NCBI GenBank assembly: GCA_905221605.1
Contig: CAJNDS010002834.1
Location: 247,501 to 311,500 of the forward strand
DNA length: 64,000 nucleotides
Reading direction: 5' to 3'
From: Symbiodinium natans
Lineage: Eukaryota > Sar > Dinophyceae > Suessiales > Symbiodiniaceae
Under the pieces are notes generated by a model. It was not told where the DNA came from, did not search any database, and saw only the letters and a program-made list of their open reading frames with translations. The translations under genes were made by a program, and so were the position numbers. Within the stretch, counting starts at the first letter, position 1. Every line of letters begins with the position of its first letter. Of the stretch, positions 11,744 through 22,010 are shown piece after piece.

Positions 11744-14700
11744 TGCTATATATATATGTGTATGTATGACCCTGAACTGAAAAGCGCTTCAATGCTTGTG
11801 GGCATGGGACAGGTGACGACTTGATCCTGCGCTGCGCCTACGACACCTCCGGCAAGACTGTGCCGACGCCCTTCGGGGACTTCACGCAGCGCTTTGGACC
11901 AGCAGAGAGGGAGTCAAACCCTAAATCCTAAACCCTAAGCCCTAAGCCCTAAACCCTAAACGTTTCCTCAAACCTGAGGGCTCTCTAGCAGGCCTAGGGC
12001 ACCTCGGGCTTACACGGTAGGGTTTAGGGTTTAGGGTTTTTAGGGTTTTTAGGGTTTTTAGGGTGTTTAGGGTGTTTAGGGTTTAGGGTTTAATTAGGGT
12101 TTAGGGTTTAGGGTTCAGGGTATAGGGTTTAGGGTCTTTACCGCCTTGAAGTGCAGAAAGGCTGGGTTGGGATGTACGCGTGCGAGGTTAGGGTTTAGGG
12201 TTTAGGGTTTAGGGTTAAGGGTTTAGGGTGTTTAGGGTGTAGGGTCGAATGACAGGTAACAGGAGTGTGTGTGGTGGTTGAGGTGCTAGGTTGTTTTTTT
12301 TTCCCAGGTTTCTGAGCGGCGACACGGCTCATCAGCTCTCCACCTTTTTTTTACTTGGTAGCCCAGTGCCCTTTTCCCTTTCTTTGGTTCAAGGTTCCCT
12401 TATAAAGTAACCCTAAACCCCAAACCCCAAACCCCCCCAAAAAAGGGTGCCCTTCTGAGAGTATGGGTACTGGGCTACCCAAGTTTATTTTGAAAGAAAA
12501 GGGACACGGAATCTTGGAGCCAAGTCTGGTAGGGTTTGGGGTTTGGGGTTTGGGGTTTAGGGTTTAGGGTTTAGGGTTTAGGGTAAAAAGCCCTGTGTTT
12601 TTCCTGAGCCTCAAATGCCCCCAAGTCTCCTCTGTCCAGGTTACAGGTGTCCGCTCTACTCCCCCCCCCCCCCCCCCGTTTTGCGCCGTTTTTCCCCTAA
12701 GAAGGCAACTGATGTTGGTTTAGGGCTCTTCGTGCTGCTGACTTAAGGGCTTCGGGATTGAGGGCACCATTTACCGGACACGCCTACGCGCACCCTACTG
12801 ACGCAGTACCCTAAAGCGTAAACCCTAAACCGTAAACCCTAATTAAACCCTAAACCTAAACCCTAAACCCGAAACCCTAAACCCTTATCCCTAAACCCTA
12901 AACCCTAAACCCTGAACCCTGAACCCTGAACCCTAAACCCTAAACCCTAAACCTTAAACCCTAAACCCTAAACCAACCTAAGGCCCCAAGAGGAGTCCTA
13001 TTGCAGGTCACGGAACACTCCCCTCAACCGCAGAATATCTCCGGGAGGCTTGCAACCCTAAGTCCCACACCCTCAAGGGCATCCCCTAAAGTAGCCCTAA
13101 GCCCTAAAGCCCTAAAGCCCTAAAGCCCTAAAGCCCTAAAGCCCTAAAGCCCTAAAGCTCTAAAGCCCTAAAGCCCTAAAGCCCTAAAGCCCTAAAGCCC
13201 TAAAGCCCTAAAGCCCTGAACCGAAACCCCAAGCTCTAAACCCGAAACCTAAACCGAAACTCTAAACCCTAAACCCTAAACCCTAAACCCTAAACCCCGA
13301 GCTGTGCCCAAAAGGACCGAAATGTGCTGGTCAGCCTTCATCTACTACCCTGCGCAGGACATGAACCAAGCCGTCCCTTGGGTGCAGAGCTGCAGTTGAG
13401 GGTTTAGGCTTTTGAAGTTTCTACCCTAGACCCTAGACCTTAATAGGGTTCCGGGTCTAGGTTGTAGGGTCTCGAAGTTTAGGGTGTCTCATTGAGGGGT
13501 GTGCTGGCGCTAAAGCGCGCAAGTCGTACATCCCTCTTGCGATCCATCCTCGTCTCGACCTTTTGTGGGTTTCTGGTTTTCTTGCTTTCTGATCGTGATT
13601 AATTAGGGTTTAGGGTTTAGGGTTTAGGGTTTAGGGTTTAGGGTTTAGGGTTTAGGGTTTAGGGTTTAGGGTTTAGGGGTTTTCCTGCATGTTTGAGCTC
13701 AGGGAGTGACAGTGACGGATGCCAGGCTTGCAAGGGGCTTGACACAGAACCTCAGGACTCAGGATCCTAAAGCCTAAACCCTCAAACCCTAAAACCCTAA
13801 ACCCCAAAACTCTAAAACCCTAAACCCTAAAACTCTCAAACCCCGAACCCCTAAACCCCAAAACCCTAAAACCCTAAACCCTCAAACCCTAAACCCCTAA
13901 AAGAAACTCTAAACCCTAAACCCTAACACCCTAAAACCTTAAACCCTAAACCCTCAAACCCTAAACCTTCAGGTTTAGTTTTTGGCTTGGCTCGCAGCTC
14001 CCTAGACCAGTGACTTGGCTCTGAAAAGTTCATGGCTCGAAGCAGTGAGTCCTTGCAAGGCCAGACCTCGCACGTAGGAAAGGCCCCGCGCGAAGGCTCT
14101 AGGCAAGGCACAAAAGCCCTGTCTATATTCCCTCAACCCCGAAACCCTACTTACACCCCGACACCTCCAAACCCTAAACCTAAACCCCTAAACCCTCAAC
14201 CCTAAACCCTAAAGCCCCTTTAACCCCAACTCCTAAGTCCCCTTAACCCCGTGCTCGAAACCCTAAACCCCTAAACCCCTAAACCCCTAAACCCCTAAAC
14301 CCCTAAACCCCTAAACCCCAACCCTTAAGTCCCCTAAATCCATAAGCTCTCAACCCTAAACCCTAAACCCTAAACCCTAAACTCTAAACCTTAAGTCTCC
14401 TCAACCCCATGAGCTCTCAACCCTAAACCCTAAACCCTAAACCCCAAACCCTAAACCCTAAACCTCAAACCCTAAACCCTAAACCCTAAACCCTAAACCC
14501 CAACCCTTATGCCCCCTCAACCCCATGAGCTCTCCACCCATCAGGTCATCCAGGGAGCAGCGGGAGACAGGCGCCTGACGCGCCTCCGCTTAAGGACTCC
14601 ACTCCCAAGCCCGGGTTAGGGTTAGGGTTTAGGGTTTATGGTTTAGGGTTTAGGTCGCGGGTTTAGGGTTTAGGGTTTGGGGTTTGGGTTTAGGGCTTAG

Positions 14701-17700
14701 GGTGTGGCAGTATAGGGTCTTACGGAAAATGGGGGACTCCTAGAATAGACCCCCCCCCCCCCCCCAAATAGTTCCCACTGAAAAAGAAAGGACCCAATAG
14801 GGTGCCCCCCCCCCCCCCCCCCCCCTAGTAGTTTCGGAAACCCTAAACCCTAAACCCCCATATAGGGTTTACAGTATAGTTCTCCTCGAGTCCATCAATA
14901 CCAGCTGTGTTGGTGGTTTTTAACCTGAAGACTTGACCCTAAGCCCTAACTTAGGGTTTAGGGTTTAGGGTTTAGAGTTTAGGGTTTAGGGTTTAGGGTT
15001 AGGGTTTAGGGTTTAGGGGACCCCTAACCCACTAAACCCTAAACGACTGATCCCGATACCCTATGAACTTCGACACGACTTTTGGTCTTAGGCGGTTTAG
15101 GGCAAAGACGCCCCTACACGCCCTAAAGCTTATTAAGGCGATTCTCTCAGCCCTTGTAAGCCCTAAACCCTAAACTGTAAAAAGACACTGAAAACCCATC
15201 TTCCCTGAACCCCAAACCCTAAACCCTATGCCAAATTTCTAAGCCCCCCTGACACTGCCCCTTCGCGGAAACCCAGGTTTTGCCGCAACTGGGGCGCGGT
15301 GACGCCACTCCGGCAGGTCTTGTAAAAGGCTTAGGGTTTAGGGTTTGGGGTTTAGGGTTTTGGGTTTTGGGGTTGGGCTTCTGGTTTCGGATTTTGTGTT
15401 AGGGTCTTTCGGGCTCAGAGGCTGCAGGGCTTTGGAAACCCTAAACCCTAAACCCAGTGTTGAGGTTTTCTTAGACTCGTTGGGACGCTTGGCTTCCAAG
15501 TCCCAGAGTATGAGGGTTTTGGGTTCCGGGTTAAGTAGACTGGGGCCCTACACACGAAACCCTAACACCAACCCTAAACCCTAAACCCCAAACCCCAAAC
15601 CCCAAACCCCAAACCCCAAACCCCAAACCCCAAACCCTAAACCCTAAACCCTAAACGGTTTGGGACTTCGGAGTGCGGAGGTTTGATTTGAGGGCGCATA
15701 GAGCTGCCAACTGCTCAACCCTGAACTCGGAACTTCAAAGCCCTTATGATGGGTTTCGGAAATTAAAGGTTTAGGGTTTAGGGTTTAGGTTTTAGGGTTT
15801 AGGGCCCCAGTCTAAAGGGAATCCTTCTATTTGGGGGGGCCTATGGTTGGGGTCCCCTGTTTTCGTAAACCCCCTGATCAGCCCCAAACCTTCAAAACCC
15901 AATGCCGCTAATACGCTCTAAACCCTAAGCCCTAACCCTTGACCCTAAGCCATGAAGCCTAAACTTACGCAAGCCTTCTTGTACCCTAAACCTTAAACCC
16001 TAGACCCTAAACCTTCTAAGCCTTCTTAAGCCTTCTTACACCCTCAACCCTAAACCTCCACAAGCCAGCCCTAGGCCCTAAACCCTAAACCCGAAGCCTC
16101 CTTAAGCCTTCTTCAACCTTAAGCCATAAACCCTGAAGCCCAATTTGAAAACAACAAAAGAACATCTTTCCGTGAACTCCAGGTCCTACGTGCCCAAGGT
16201 GACGAAGCCCTACTGCGAATGGAAGGGCTTCCTGCAACTGGGAGACGTTGGGTTTCCTTCAGGTTTTAGGGTCCAGGGTTCAGGGTTCAGGGTTCAGGGT
16301 TTAGGGTTTAGGGTTTAGGGCAACTGGGAGACGTTTGGTTGATAGGGTTTTCGGGGTGCTGCCCGCTCTGCCTCCCGGAACTGTTGCTTCTTGAGGGTTA
16401 AGCCCTTAGCCCTAAACCCTCCCTAAACCCTAAACCCTAAACCCGAAACCCGAAACCCGAAACCCTGAACCCAGGGTTTCGGGAGAGGACTTCAGAGCTG
16501 AAACCTCGAAACCTCCCGTCAGCTGTAGGGTTTAGGGTTTAGGGTGTTTAGGGTTTAGGGTCTAGGTTTAGGGTTTACCGCCTGGGGTTTAGGATGTAGG
16601 GTTTGATGAGGGGTCAAGGCTTAGGGTTTAGGGTGTAGGGTTTAGGGTTAAGTTTAGAGCGATTGTGTCATTTTAGGGTTTAAGGTTTAGGGTTTAGGGT
16701 TTAGGGTTCAGGGTTTAGGGTCTAGCTGACAAAAACACTCCGTGACACTCCCTCAAGTGACCCCCCCCCCCCCCCCCCCCCTCCGTCAGCTAGGACCCAG
16801 AGTATGCCCTTATCCCCTTTTTCTGTTGGGGCTTGTCTAAGAACCATACCCCTTAACCTTTCGAATAGAGGGAAGGATTTTGCTATGTCCCTTGGTTTCC
16901 TTTAAGGGGTCTGCCCAAGGGGTCTGTTGAATGGGTATGTTGGGTTTTTCTCAGAGCACAGGTTCCCTTACAAGGCCCTTTAAGCCAAGAAGGGCGCCCT
17001 TTTCATTCCTAGCAGTATGGACAGGGATACTGAGGTATTTACCTCCTCGAAAAGGGAGCCCTAGAGATAAACCCTAAGCCCTAAGCCCGAAACCCTAACC
17101 CTAATTCAACCCTAGCCGCAAAAAGAGCAACTTACCTAGCCAATAGCTGAACTTAAACTTTTTGGGTTTCCTTACTTAGTGGGAATAATTAAGTTTTGCC
17201 TTTTTTTCTTCCTTTGGATATGGGAGAACTCAGACAAGGTATTCCCAGGAAGCCTACCAAGTGCTGAGTGACATGGGCAGCCCGGGCTGCCTTAAGGGTT
17301 TAGGGTTAAGGGTTTAGGGTTTAGGGCTTAGGGTGAACTTGGTTTAGGGTTTAGGGTTTAGGGCTTCTGTGGGTGGGGCTTTTTGTTGGGGTTTAGGGTT
17401 CAGGGTTCAGGGTTTAGGGTTTAGGGTTCAGGGTTCATGGGGTTCAGGGGGTTCAGGGGATTCAGGGGGTTCAGGGTTTAGGATCCCCAAGCCCTTAACA
17501 ATTTCTGGCAAGCAAAGTCCATTGCAAGAGTGTCGAGTGTCCTTGTTTCAGCCCTGAGCCCCTCAACCCTACACGCAAAACCCTAAACCCTGAACCCTAA
17601 ATTATAAACCCTAACCCCTAAACCCAAAACCCTAAACACTTCTTAAGAGAGCTTCTCGACCTGGGATGCCCCCTCCCCTACCCTTCCCTCCCTCGGGTTT

Positions 17701-20700
17701 AGGGTTTAGGGTTTAGGGTTACGGGTTTAGGGTTTCCGGTTTGCGGTTTACGGTTTGGGGTTTAGACCCACAGCAATCGTCTGCTCAAGATCTAAACACC
17801 TGGCCTGAGCATTTCGAGCCCCAACCCCGGAAGAAGTGGCAGAGGGCCCAGCTATTACCTTCATTCCGTCTGTTTTTGCCTCCTGATTGGCGATGAGTAG
17901 GAAGTAAGATACCCTTAAACCCTAAACCCTAAACCCTAAACCCTAAACCCTAAACCCTAAAGGGAGGGGGGGTGGGGATTGGGGTAGAAGCCTTTGGGAA
18001 AGACCCCGGCATTCCAGAACCTGAGTAGCCATCCCTGTGAGGCGTCGACGCGACTTGGATGTGGTTGATTTGGCGTTTGCGAGCTGGGGTTTAGGGTTTA
18101 GGGTTTAGGGTTCAGGGTTTAGGGTTTAGGGTTTAGGGTTTTAGGGCTGAAGCTCAGGAGTTCGATTGCATTCGCTCCCTGGGGTTTAGAATTTTGGGGG
18201 GGGTTTAGGGTTTAGGGTCCAGGTTTCCCAAAACATAAGGTTGCTAGCCCTCAGAGGGCTTTGGGCTTTGGGGTGTAGGGTTTGGTTCCAGGGTTCAGGC
18301 TTACTAGGCACCTGATAGATACTTCTTATTCACAGGTGACCTTATGTAGGAGTGTCCGACTGACCTGCGGGTCATTAGGAAGGACTGAGGGAATTGGGTG
18401 CCCCCCTTCCCCCCCCAATACCCTATATCGTATCCTCCCTCGTCCCCAGCAGAGTATGTCAGTCTTTCCACGCTTGAAGGGCCCACCGGCCCACCTGAAG
18501 GAAGTTCCATCGTAGCAGTATCTTTTGGACCCTGGATCCCGCGTGTTGAGTTGTTATCAGTTTGGGATTCAGGGAGGGAGGGGAAAGTAGTCCACCCCAA
18601 ACCCTCAAGCCGAAAACCACCTGAACCCTAATGTTGCACCCGCAATATTCTAGGGGGACGCTATTATGAAAAGTTTTCCGGCTATTCAGGATCTGGACCC
18701 TTTGTTTTGGGGGTCCGCTATAATGAAAAGATTTCGGGCCGTGACTGTTTTTTTGAGGGTGTCAGGAAGGCATAAGCTTCTCGAGAAAGAGAGATACTTG
18801 AAGCCTGAAGCCTCGACCTGTCCAGGATCTCCGACAATCTTCTTTTTTCAGAGCGCCTTTTCTTTATAAATTCCTTACTTAAAACTAGATGATTCCATAG
18901 GCGAATCATATCCGGAAAGGGGGTACCTTACGGAGGCCTCCGGACACACTTTAATACCTTTGTTTGGGGGCCCGCTATAATGCAAGTCTCCCGGGGCCAG
19001 GGGCTCAGTCCTTCGGTTTTCAGGAAGGCATAAGCTTTCTCGAGAAGGGGGGATACTTGAAGCCCTCCTCGACCTGTCCAGGATCTCCGACAATCTTCTT
19101 TTTTCAGGGCGCCTTTTCTTTATAAATTCCTTACTTAAAACTAGATGATTCCATAGGCGAATCATATCCGGAAAGGGGGTACCTTACGGAGGCCTCCGGA
19201 CACACTTTAATACCTTTGTTTGGGGGCCAAAGTCTCCCGGGGCCAGGGGCTCAGTCCTTCGGTTTTCAGGAAGGCATAAGCTTTCTCGAGAAGAAGGGAT
19301 ACTTGAAGCCTGAAGCCTCGACCTTTCCAGGGTCGCGGGGTAGCTTAGGGAGGCTCCGGACCCCCCCCCCCCCGACTGTTTGGGGTCTTTTTTTATTCAG
19401 GCTCGCGACTGTTGAGGGGGGGGGGGGTAACTTATTAAAGCAGGTCCAACATTACTACACACGACAATCCCCTACATCCTAAATTCCAAACCCCAAACCT
19501 TAAACCGCGACGCTTGCCGAGACGACTGGCTGGACCACGCGTACTTCCACCACCTTTACCACGACTTCAGGACCGGCGTGCGTGTGTGATTTAGGGTCTA
19601 CGTGGGAAGTAATAGGGTTTATGGGTTTTTTCATGGGGCTTATAAAATTTGTAGGTAGGGTGATTAGCGTTTATAGGGTTTGCAGGCTTCACATGGGGGG
19701 GTTATAGAAGTTGTAGGGTTTAAGGGTTATAGGGTTGAGGGTTTAAGGTCTCAACATAGTGTGGTTACCGGTTCAATTCCAGTGGTCCAGTAACACGGCT
19801 CCTATACAGACACAGACATCTCATTGACTATGCTTAATTCTCATTGTTGTTTGCTTCTTTCGATATGGAACGGAGCAGCATGTAGATAACCAAACATGTT
19901 CAGCGCCTCTTTGTTGCAACGTAGTGGAACCCTTGGCTGGGATCCCTTGTCATACCTTCAACCCAACATCCCCAAACCCTAAACCCTAAACCCTAAACCC
20001 CAACCCCAAAACCCTAACAACTTGCGTCCACTTTTCTTTGGGGTTGGGTTCCCCTGACAAAAGCCACGTTCGGCAATGTTGCCCTAAGAGCCCGAAATGC
20101 ACAACCAAAAAGCTTAAGCCTAAAACCCTAGACCCTAATGGTTTTGGGTTCAGCGCTTAGGGCTTAGGGCTTAGGGTTTAGCGTTGAGGGTTAGGGCTTC
20201 CTCCAAAACATGAACAAAGAAGACCCTAGAGGCCCGGAACCCGGCGACGGAGATTCCGGAAGCACGAATGCCGAGCAAGCTGCAGACAGCCCTTCCCTGC
20301 AAACCCTCTAGCCCTAAACCCTAAACCCCAAAACCCTAAACCCTTAACCCTGAACCCTCTAGCCCTAAGCCCTAAACCCTAAACCCCAGCCCAAATACAA
20401 ACCCAAGCCCGGAACCCAAAAACCTCAACCTTAAACCCCAAACCCCAAACCCTCAATCCTAAACCCTAAACCCTCCCCCTTAAACCCTAAACCCTAATTA
20501 TAAACCCTAAACCCTAAACCCTAAACCCTAAACCCTAAACCCTAAACCCTAAACCCTAAACCCTAAACCCTAAACCCTAAACCCTAAACCCTAAACCCTA
20601 AACCCTACTTAAGGAAGCCTCGGGCCCCCCGACATGTACTCTCCCGTTTGGGCCGGGGGGTTGGCATTTTGGGATTAGGGGGTTTAGAGCTCGGACCCTA

Positions 20701-21331
20701 GATCCTCAGCCCCCCAAACCCAAAACCTCTTTTAGGGTTTAGGGTTTAGGGTTTAGGGTTCCGGGTTCATGCAGAGGCCTGGGGGGGGGTCGGGGCCAGG
20801 GGTAAACAAGCAGCACTCTACAACCATCCTCTAGACTGTAGTACGGTACGCTTCCGATAGGGTGTAGGGTTCAGAGTTTCGGGAACGCTATTGACCCTCT
20901 AAGCCCTGTAAACTGTGTAGAAGTCCTGCAATCCCCGTTGTTTAAGCCCACCCTACAACCCCAAACCCCAAACCCTTCAACCCCTCAACCCCCCAAACCC
21001 CAAACCCCAAACCCCAAACCCTAAACCCCTCAGCCTCTAAACCCTAAAAGCCCTAAACAATGCAGGAAACACCCCCAAACCCTAAGCCTAAACCCTCAAT
21101 CAACCCTAAACCTCCCCAACACCCAAACCCCCAAAACCCTAAACCTGCCGAACCCTAAACCCTAAACCCTAAACCCGAAACCCGAAACCCGAAACCCTAA
21201 ACCCTAAACCCTAAACCCTAAACCCTAAACCCTAAACCCTAACCCTCGCCTTGCAACCTGAGGCTGCAAAGTCCCTGGCGCTGTTCGCTTGGCCGCTGCT
21301 CTTGGCCTTGCCCACGCGCTGGACTGCCTGA
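105..21331 (+). CDS. Copper type II ascorbate-dependent monooxygenase (PHM/DBH family), split into micro-exons
   Basis: This family hydroxylates carbon next to a peptide C-terminus or catechol side chain using two coppers, ascorbate and O2, normally in the secretory pathway. Exons read in order along the + strand spell the family hallmarks: HHM (first copper site) at about 112-120, LPANVGMPFGNGD, then MHYYN (third ligand of that site), DSSGVRLTFAPALRTFDAG, HHAH (second site HxH), GDDLILRCAYDT, and TEMC followed by FIYYP (methionine ligand). All expected ligands are therefore present and the enzyme should be competent. Joins 3406-3448/4087-4136/5085-5163/5869-5941/7027-7091/7569 keep phase exactly. 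Introns are 0.5-3 kb of telomere-like repeats with GT or GA donors. The N-terminus lies left of the window. One or more exons before 11,813 and the 3' end beyond 16,246 are unresolved. The substrate cannot be inferred. Confidence 0.85.
2404..2458 (+). CDS. Monooxygenase exon (WA..SEPL segment)
   Basis: Frame reads SCNSMKWPWAMGSEPL, matching the family segment Cys..(x)..WA...P.L that precedes LP..VG. The donor GTGCCT and the next exon start GTGCTTCC share GTGC, a small duplication at the intron edges. The 5' edge is either after CAG at 2403 or after GAG at 2412. Another frame here (reading LQFHEVAMGYG) is also open but does not fit the family order. Confidence 0.6.
3226..3330. mobile_element. 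GTAGCCCAGT-family element without telomere-like block
   Basis: TAGCTCAGTGGTACCC at the left and GGTTACTGGGCTACCAG at the right, with AAAAAGGGAACCC inside. A useful 'empty' reference for the copies that carry arrays. Confidence 0.75.
3406..3448 (+). CDS. Monooxygenase exon (LPANVGMPFGNGD)
   Basis: Frame VLPANVGMPFGNGD fits the conserved LP..VG.P.G turn before the copper-ligand strand. It ends in phase 1 with donor GTTGCT, and the next exon starts GT to complete an Arg codon, giving GNGDRWYALQMHYYN across the join. Confidence 0.8.
4087..4136 (+). CDS. Monooxygenase exon with MHYYN copper ligand
   Basis: Follows a TAGCAG acceptor. Frame WYALQMHYYNPSLHTG corresponds to the family motif L.VHY.N, whose His is the third ligand of the first copper site. 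Donor is GTGTGA, phase 0. Confidence 0.88.
5085..5163 (+). CDS. Monooxygenase exon (DSSGVRL..FDAG)
   Basis: Acceptor is GGCAG at 5084. Frame DSSGVRLTFAPALRTFDAG is the most recognisable signature of the family (DSSG.RLYYT..LR..AG in animals). It ends phase 1 before GTTGTG and joins AC at 5869 to make an Asp codon. Confidence 0.92.
5869..5941 (+). CDS. Monooxygenase exon (IPAGKSNY)
   Basis: Frame DSDMRPDIPAGKSNYVLQ matches the IPPG..... stretch that follows the FDAG segment. Donor is GTTTAGGG at 5942, so the telomere-like array itself supplies the 5' splice site. Phase 2 matches the next exon. Confidence 0.85.
7027..7091 (+). CDS. Monooxygenase exon (ECTRAWNTEELNVL)
   Basis: Acceptor is CCAAG. 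Frame QEAVVPAECTRAWNTEELNV supplies the conserved Cys and the strand before the second copper site. It ends phase 1 with a GA donor (GAGCCG) and joins GA GTG GCC at 7569 to read NVLGVAHHAHLVG. Confidence 0.82.
7569..7599 (+). CDS. Monooxygenase exon with HxH copper motif
   Basis: Frame VAHHAHLVGK corresponds to HTHHLGK in PHM and HTHLTGR in DBH. It carries the two His ligands of the catalytic copper. Likely donor is GTGCCTTGG. Only about 31 bases long. Confidence 0.8.
7976..8011 (+). CDS. Probable monooxygenase exon
   Basis: Frame TKVFGSPFLRAE between CAG and donor GTCGCT. Its donor shares GTCG with the start of the next exon (GTCGGC), as in other introns here. Phase at its 5' side does not close cleanly with 7569-7599, so an edge may be off. 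A second small candidate (ADTYAPWLD) lies at 8036-8066. Confidence 0.5.
8339..8448. repeat. Long (CCCTAAA)n array
   Basis: About 14 near-perfect heptamers inside the presumed intron between 8011 and 8872 of the monooxygenase gene. A degenerate opposite-orientation tract lies just upstream (8068-8253). Confidence 0.95.
8872..8925 (+). CDS. Probable monooxygenase exon (RLEHLYDPEPAEL)
   Basis: Acceptor CCAAG, donor GTTTGC. Frame VGSMRLEHLYDPEPAELG; the Tyr-Asp sits where the family has YDFN or YP before the GD..C.YDT strand. A short exon before 11,813 is still needed to restore phase. Confidence 0.6.
8926..11812. repeat. Array-rich intron with AT microsatellites
   Basis: Contains (TTTAGGG)n at 8936-9000, degenerate GGGTTTA-like DNA to about 9300, further arrays at 9655-9740 and 9827-9870, and a very AT-rich block at 11405-11765 with (TA)n runs. 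One undetected short monooxygenase exon should lie here. Open frames near 9272-9575 and 11143-11451 are not supported as genes. Confidence 0.75.
11813..11906 (+). CDS. Monooxygenase exon (GDDLILRCAYDT)
   Basis: Frame GDDLILRCAYDTSGKTVPTP continues to FGDFTQRFGPAE. This is the GD.L...C.YDT......G strand pair preceding EMC in PHM/DBH. It probably ends with a GA donor (GAGGGA). It is followed directly by CCCTAAA-type repeats. Confidence 0.88.
12358..12483. mobile_element. GTAGCCCAGT-family element
   Basis: Left end GTAGCCCAGTGCCC and right end GTACTGGGCTACCC are inverted repeats. The interior contains AAAAAAGGGTGCCC and a short CCCTAAACCCC block. Flanked by TTTACTTG and AAGTTTATTTTG, which look like a degraded duplication. 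Confidence 0.8.
13081..13216. repeat. Octamer variant array (GCCCTAAA)n
   Basis: About 16 tandem copies of an 8-base unit (AGCCCTAA rotation) instead of the 7-base telomere repeat. A second octamer tract of ACCCCTAA type lies at 14266-14315. These are variants of the same theme, homogenised locally. Confidence 0.9.
13315..13394 (+). CDS. Monooxygenase exon with EMC copper ligand
   Basis: Frame TEMCWSAFIYYPAQDMNQAV ends at WVQSC. It corresponds to EMC...F.YYP; the Met is the fourth ligand of the catalytic copper. Donor GTTGAG lies at the start of a repeat tract. Confidence 0.9.
13395..16182. repeat. Array-rich intron region
   Basis: (TTTAGGG)n at 13604-13676, CCCTAAA-type sequence at 13770-13975, 14130-14520 and 15560-15655, poly-C at 14750-14765 and 14803-14825. 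Small GC-rich islands at 14540-14612 and 15250-15330 are possible exons, but no frame is preferred. Confidence 0.7.
16183..16246 (+). CDS. Probable C-terminal monooxygenase exon
   Basis: After a TCCAG acceptor the frame reads SYVPKVTKPYCEWKGFLQLG to donor GTTGGG. This plausibly follows the copper-binding core. The 16 bases spanning its 3' end recur at 16320-16335 on the far side of the adjacent repeat array. Confidence 0.55.
16793..17042. mobile_element. Introner-like element, GGACCCAGAGTA family
   Basis: Begins GGACCCAGAGTATGCCCTT and ends in a CATTCCTAG...ACAGGGATAC stretch, with AAGAAGGGCGCCC inside. Related copies with the same ends occur at 24305-24480, 53507-53845, 55078-55198 and 58838-58917. 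Ends are partly complementary, as in a non-autonomous DNA transposon. Confidence 0.55.
18650..19380. repeat. Tandem repeat, 256-bp unit
   Basis: The segment CTAGATGATTCCATAGGCGA recurs at 18885 and 19141, a period of 256 bp. A third, shortened copy starts near 19215, and a more diverged one lies at the left edge. It carries no telomere-like array. Reverse-strand open frames repeated in each unit are a by-product of the repeat. Confidence 0.9.
19522..19577 (+). CDS. Exon candidate (DDWLDHAYFHHLYHDFRTG)
   Basis: Clean frame between CCGAG and GTGCGT, rich in His and aromatic residues. If read through the donor it stops at TGA 19587. It may be part of the C-terminal region of the monooxygenase gene, but this is inferred from position only. 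Confidence 0.45.
20231..20309 (+). CDS. Exon candidate, Pro/Glu/Ser-rich linker
   Basis: Frame reads GPEPGDGDSGSTNAEQAADS, a low-complexity acidic linker preceded upstream in frame by MNKEDPR. It could be a stalk before the hydrophobic tail at 21263, or the first exon of another gene. A second frame is open. Confidence 0.3.
20504..20608. repeat. Long (CCCTAAA)n array
   Basis: About 15 consecutive near-perfect heptamers, preceded by degenerate copies from 20290. Sits between two exon candidates. Confidence 0.95.
21263..21331 (+). CDS. Terminal exon candidate, hydrophobic tail
   Basis: Frame AAKSLALFAWPLLLALPTRW ends in TGA at 21329-21331. A hydrophobic helix right before the stop looks like a membrane anchor or GPI-signal tail, which would suit a secretory-pathway monooxygenase. 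Membership in that gene is inferred. Confidence 0.4.
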   Translation, partial: AAKSLALFAWPLLLALPTRWTA

Positions 21332-22010
21332 GGCCCGAATGTGGGCTTTTGCAGACTAGGGTTTGGGGTTTAGGGTTTAGGGTTTAGGGTTTAAGGTTTA
21401 GGGTTTAGGGTTTAGGGTTTAGGGTTTAGGGTTTAGGGTTTAGGGTTTAGGTCTTCGGAGTTGACACAATGTTTAGGGTTCAGTGGGCTTTGGGGCCGCC
21501 GGAAGGTCTAGGGTGGCTTCTAGTGAAGCGCTGCCGGGTCTCATGAGGTCTGGGGTTTAGGGTTTAGGGGTTAGGGTTTAGGCTTCAGGGTTGAGTGTTG
21601 GGTTGTTTTTGGGTTCTGGTCTAGGCCGGGGGTTTGGGGTTGGGGATACCCTAAGCCCCGACCCTACACCCTAAACCCTGAACCCTAAACCCTAAACCCT
21701 AAACCCTAAACCCTAAACCCTAAACCCCCACAGGGACCATTTTAGGAGTGTTGTTCCGGGATCCCATCCCTTCCTCGAGCTGCTGTGCTGGAACGGCGCA
21801 CGGTTGTCAGGATTCAACGCAGTATCTTGGGATGTTCCCCCCTTGTTCCGAGGTAGGAGAAGGGGGACCCTTAAAAGGGAACCCCTTCTTAACCCTCTTC
21901 TGGCTCTCTTAAACAGGGACCTTATCCAGAGGGTCTATATCCCCAAGGGGCCCCCTAATCTTAGCCCCATACTTGTACTATAACAGTCCTTAATCGGAAT
22001 TCTAATAGGG

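Noticed and set aside
18718-19165. Repeated reverse-strand frames starting MIRLWNHLVL
   Set aside because: They are copies of the same piece of the 256-bp tandem repeat and have no start context or homology.
19741-19800. tRNA-like GGTTCAATTCC arm
   Set aside because: Only a T-arm-like motif is present; no matching acceptor, D or anticodon stems could be drawn.
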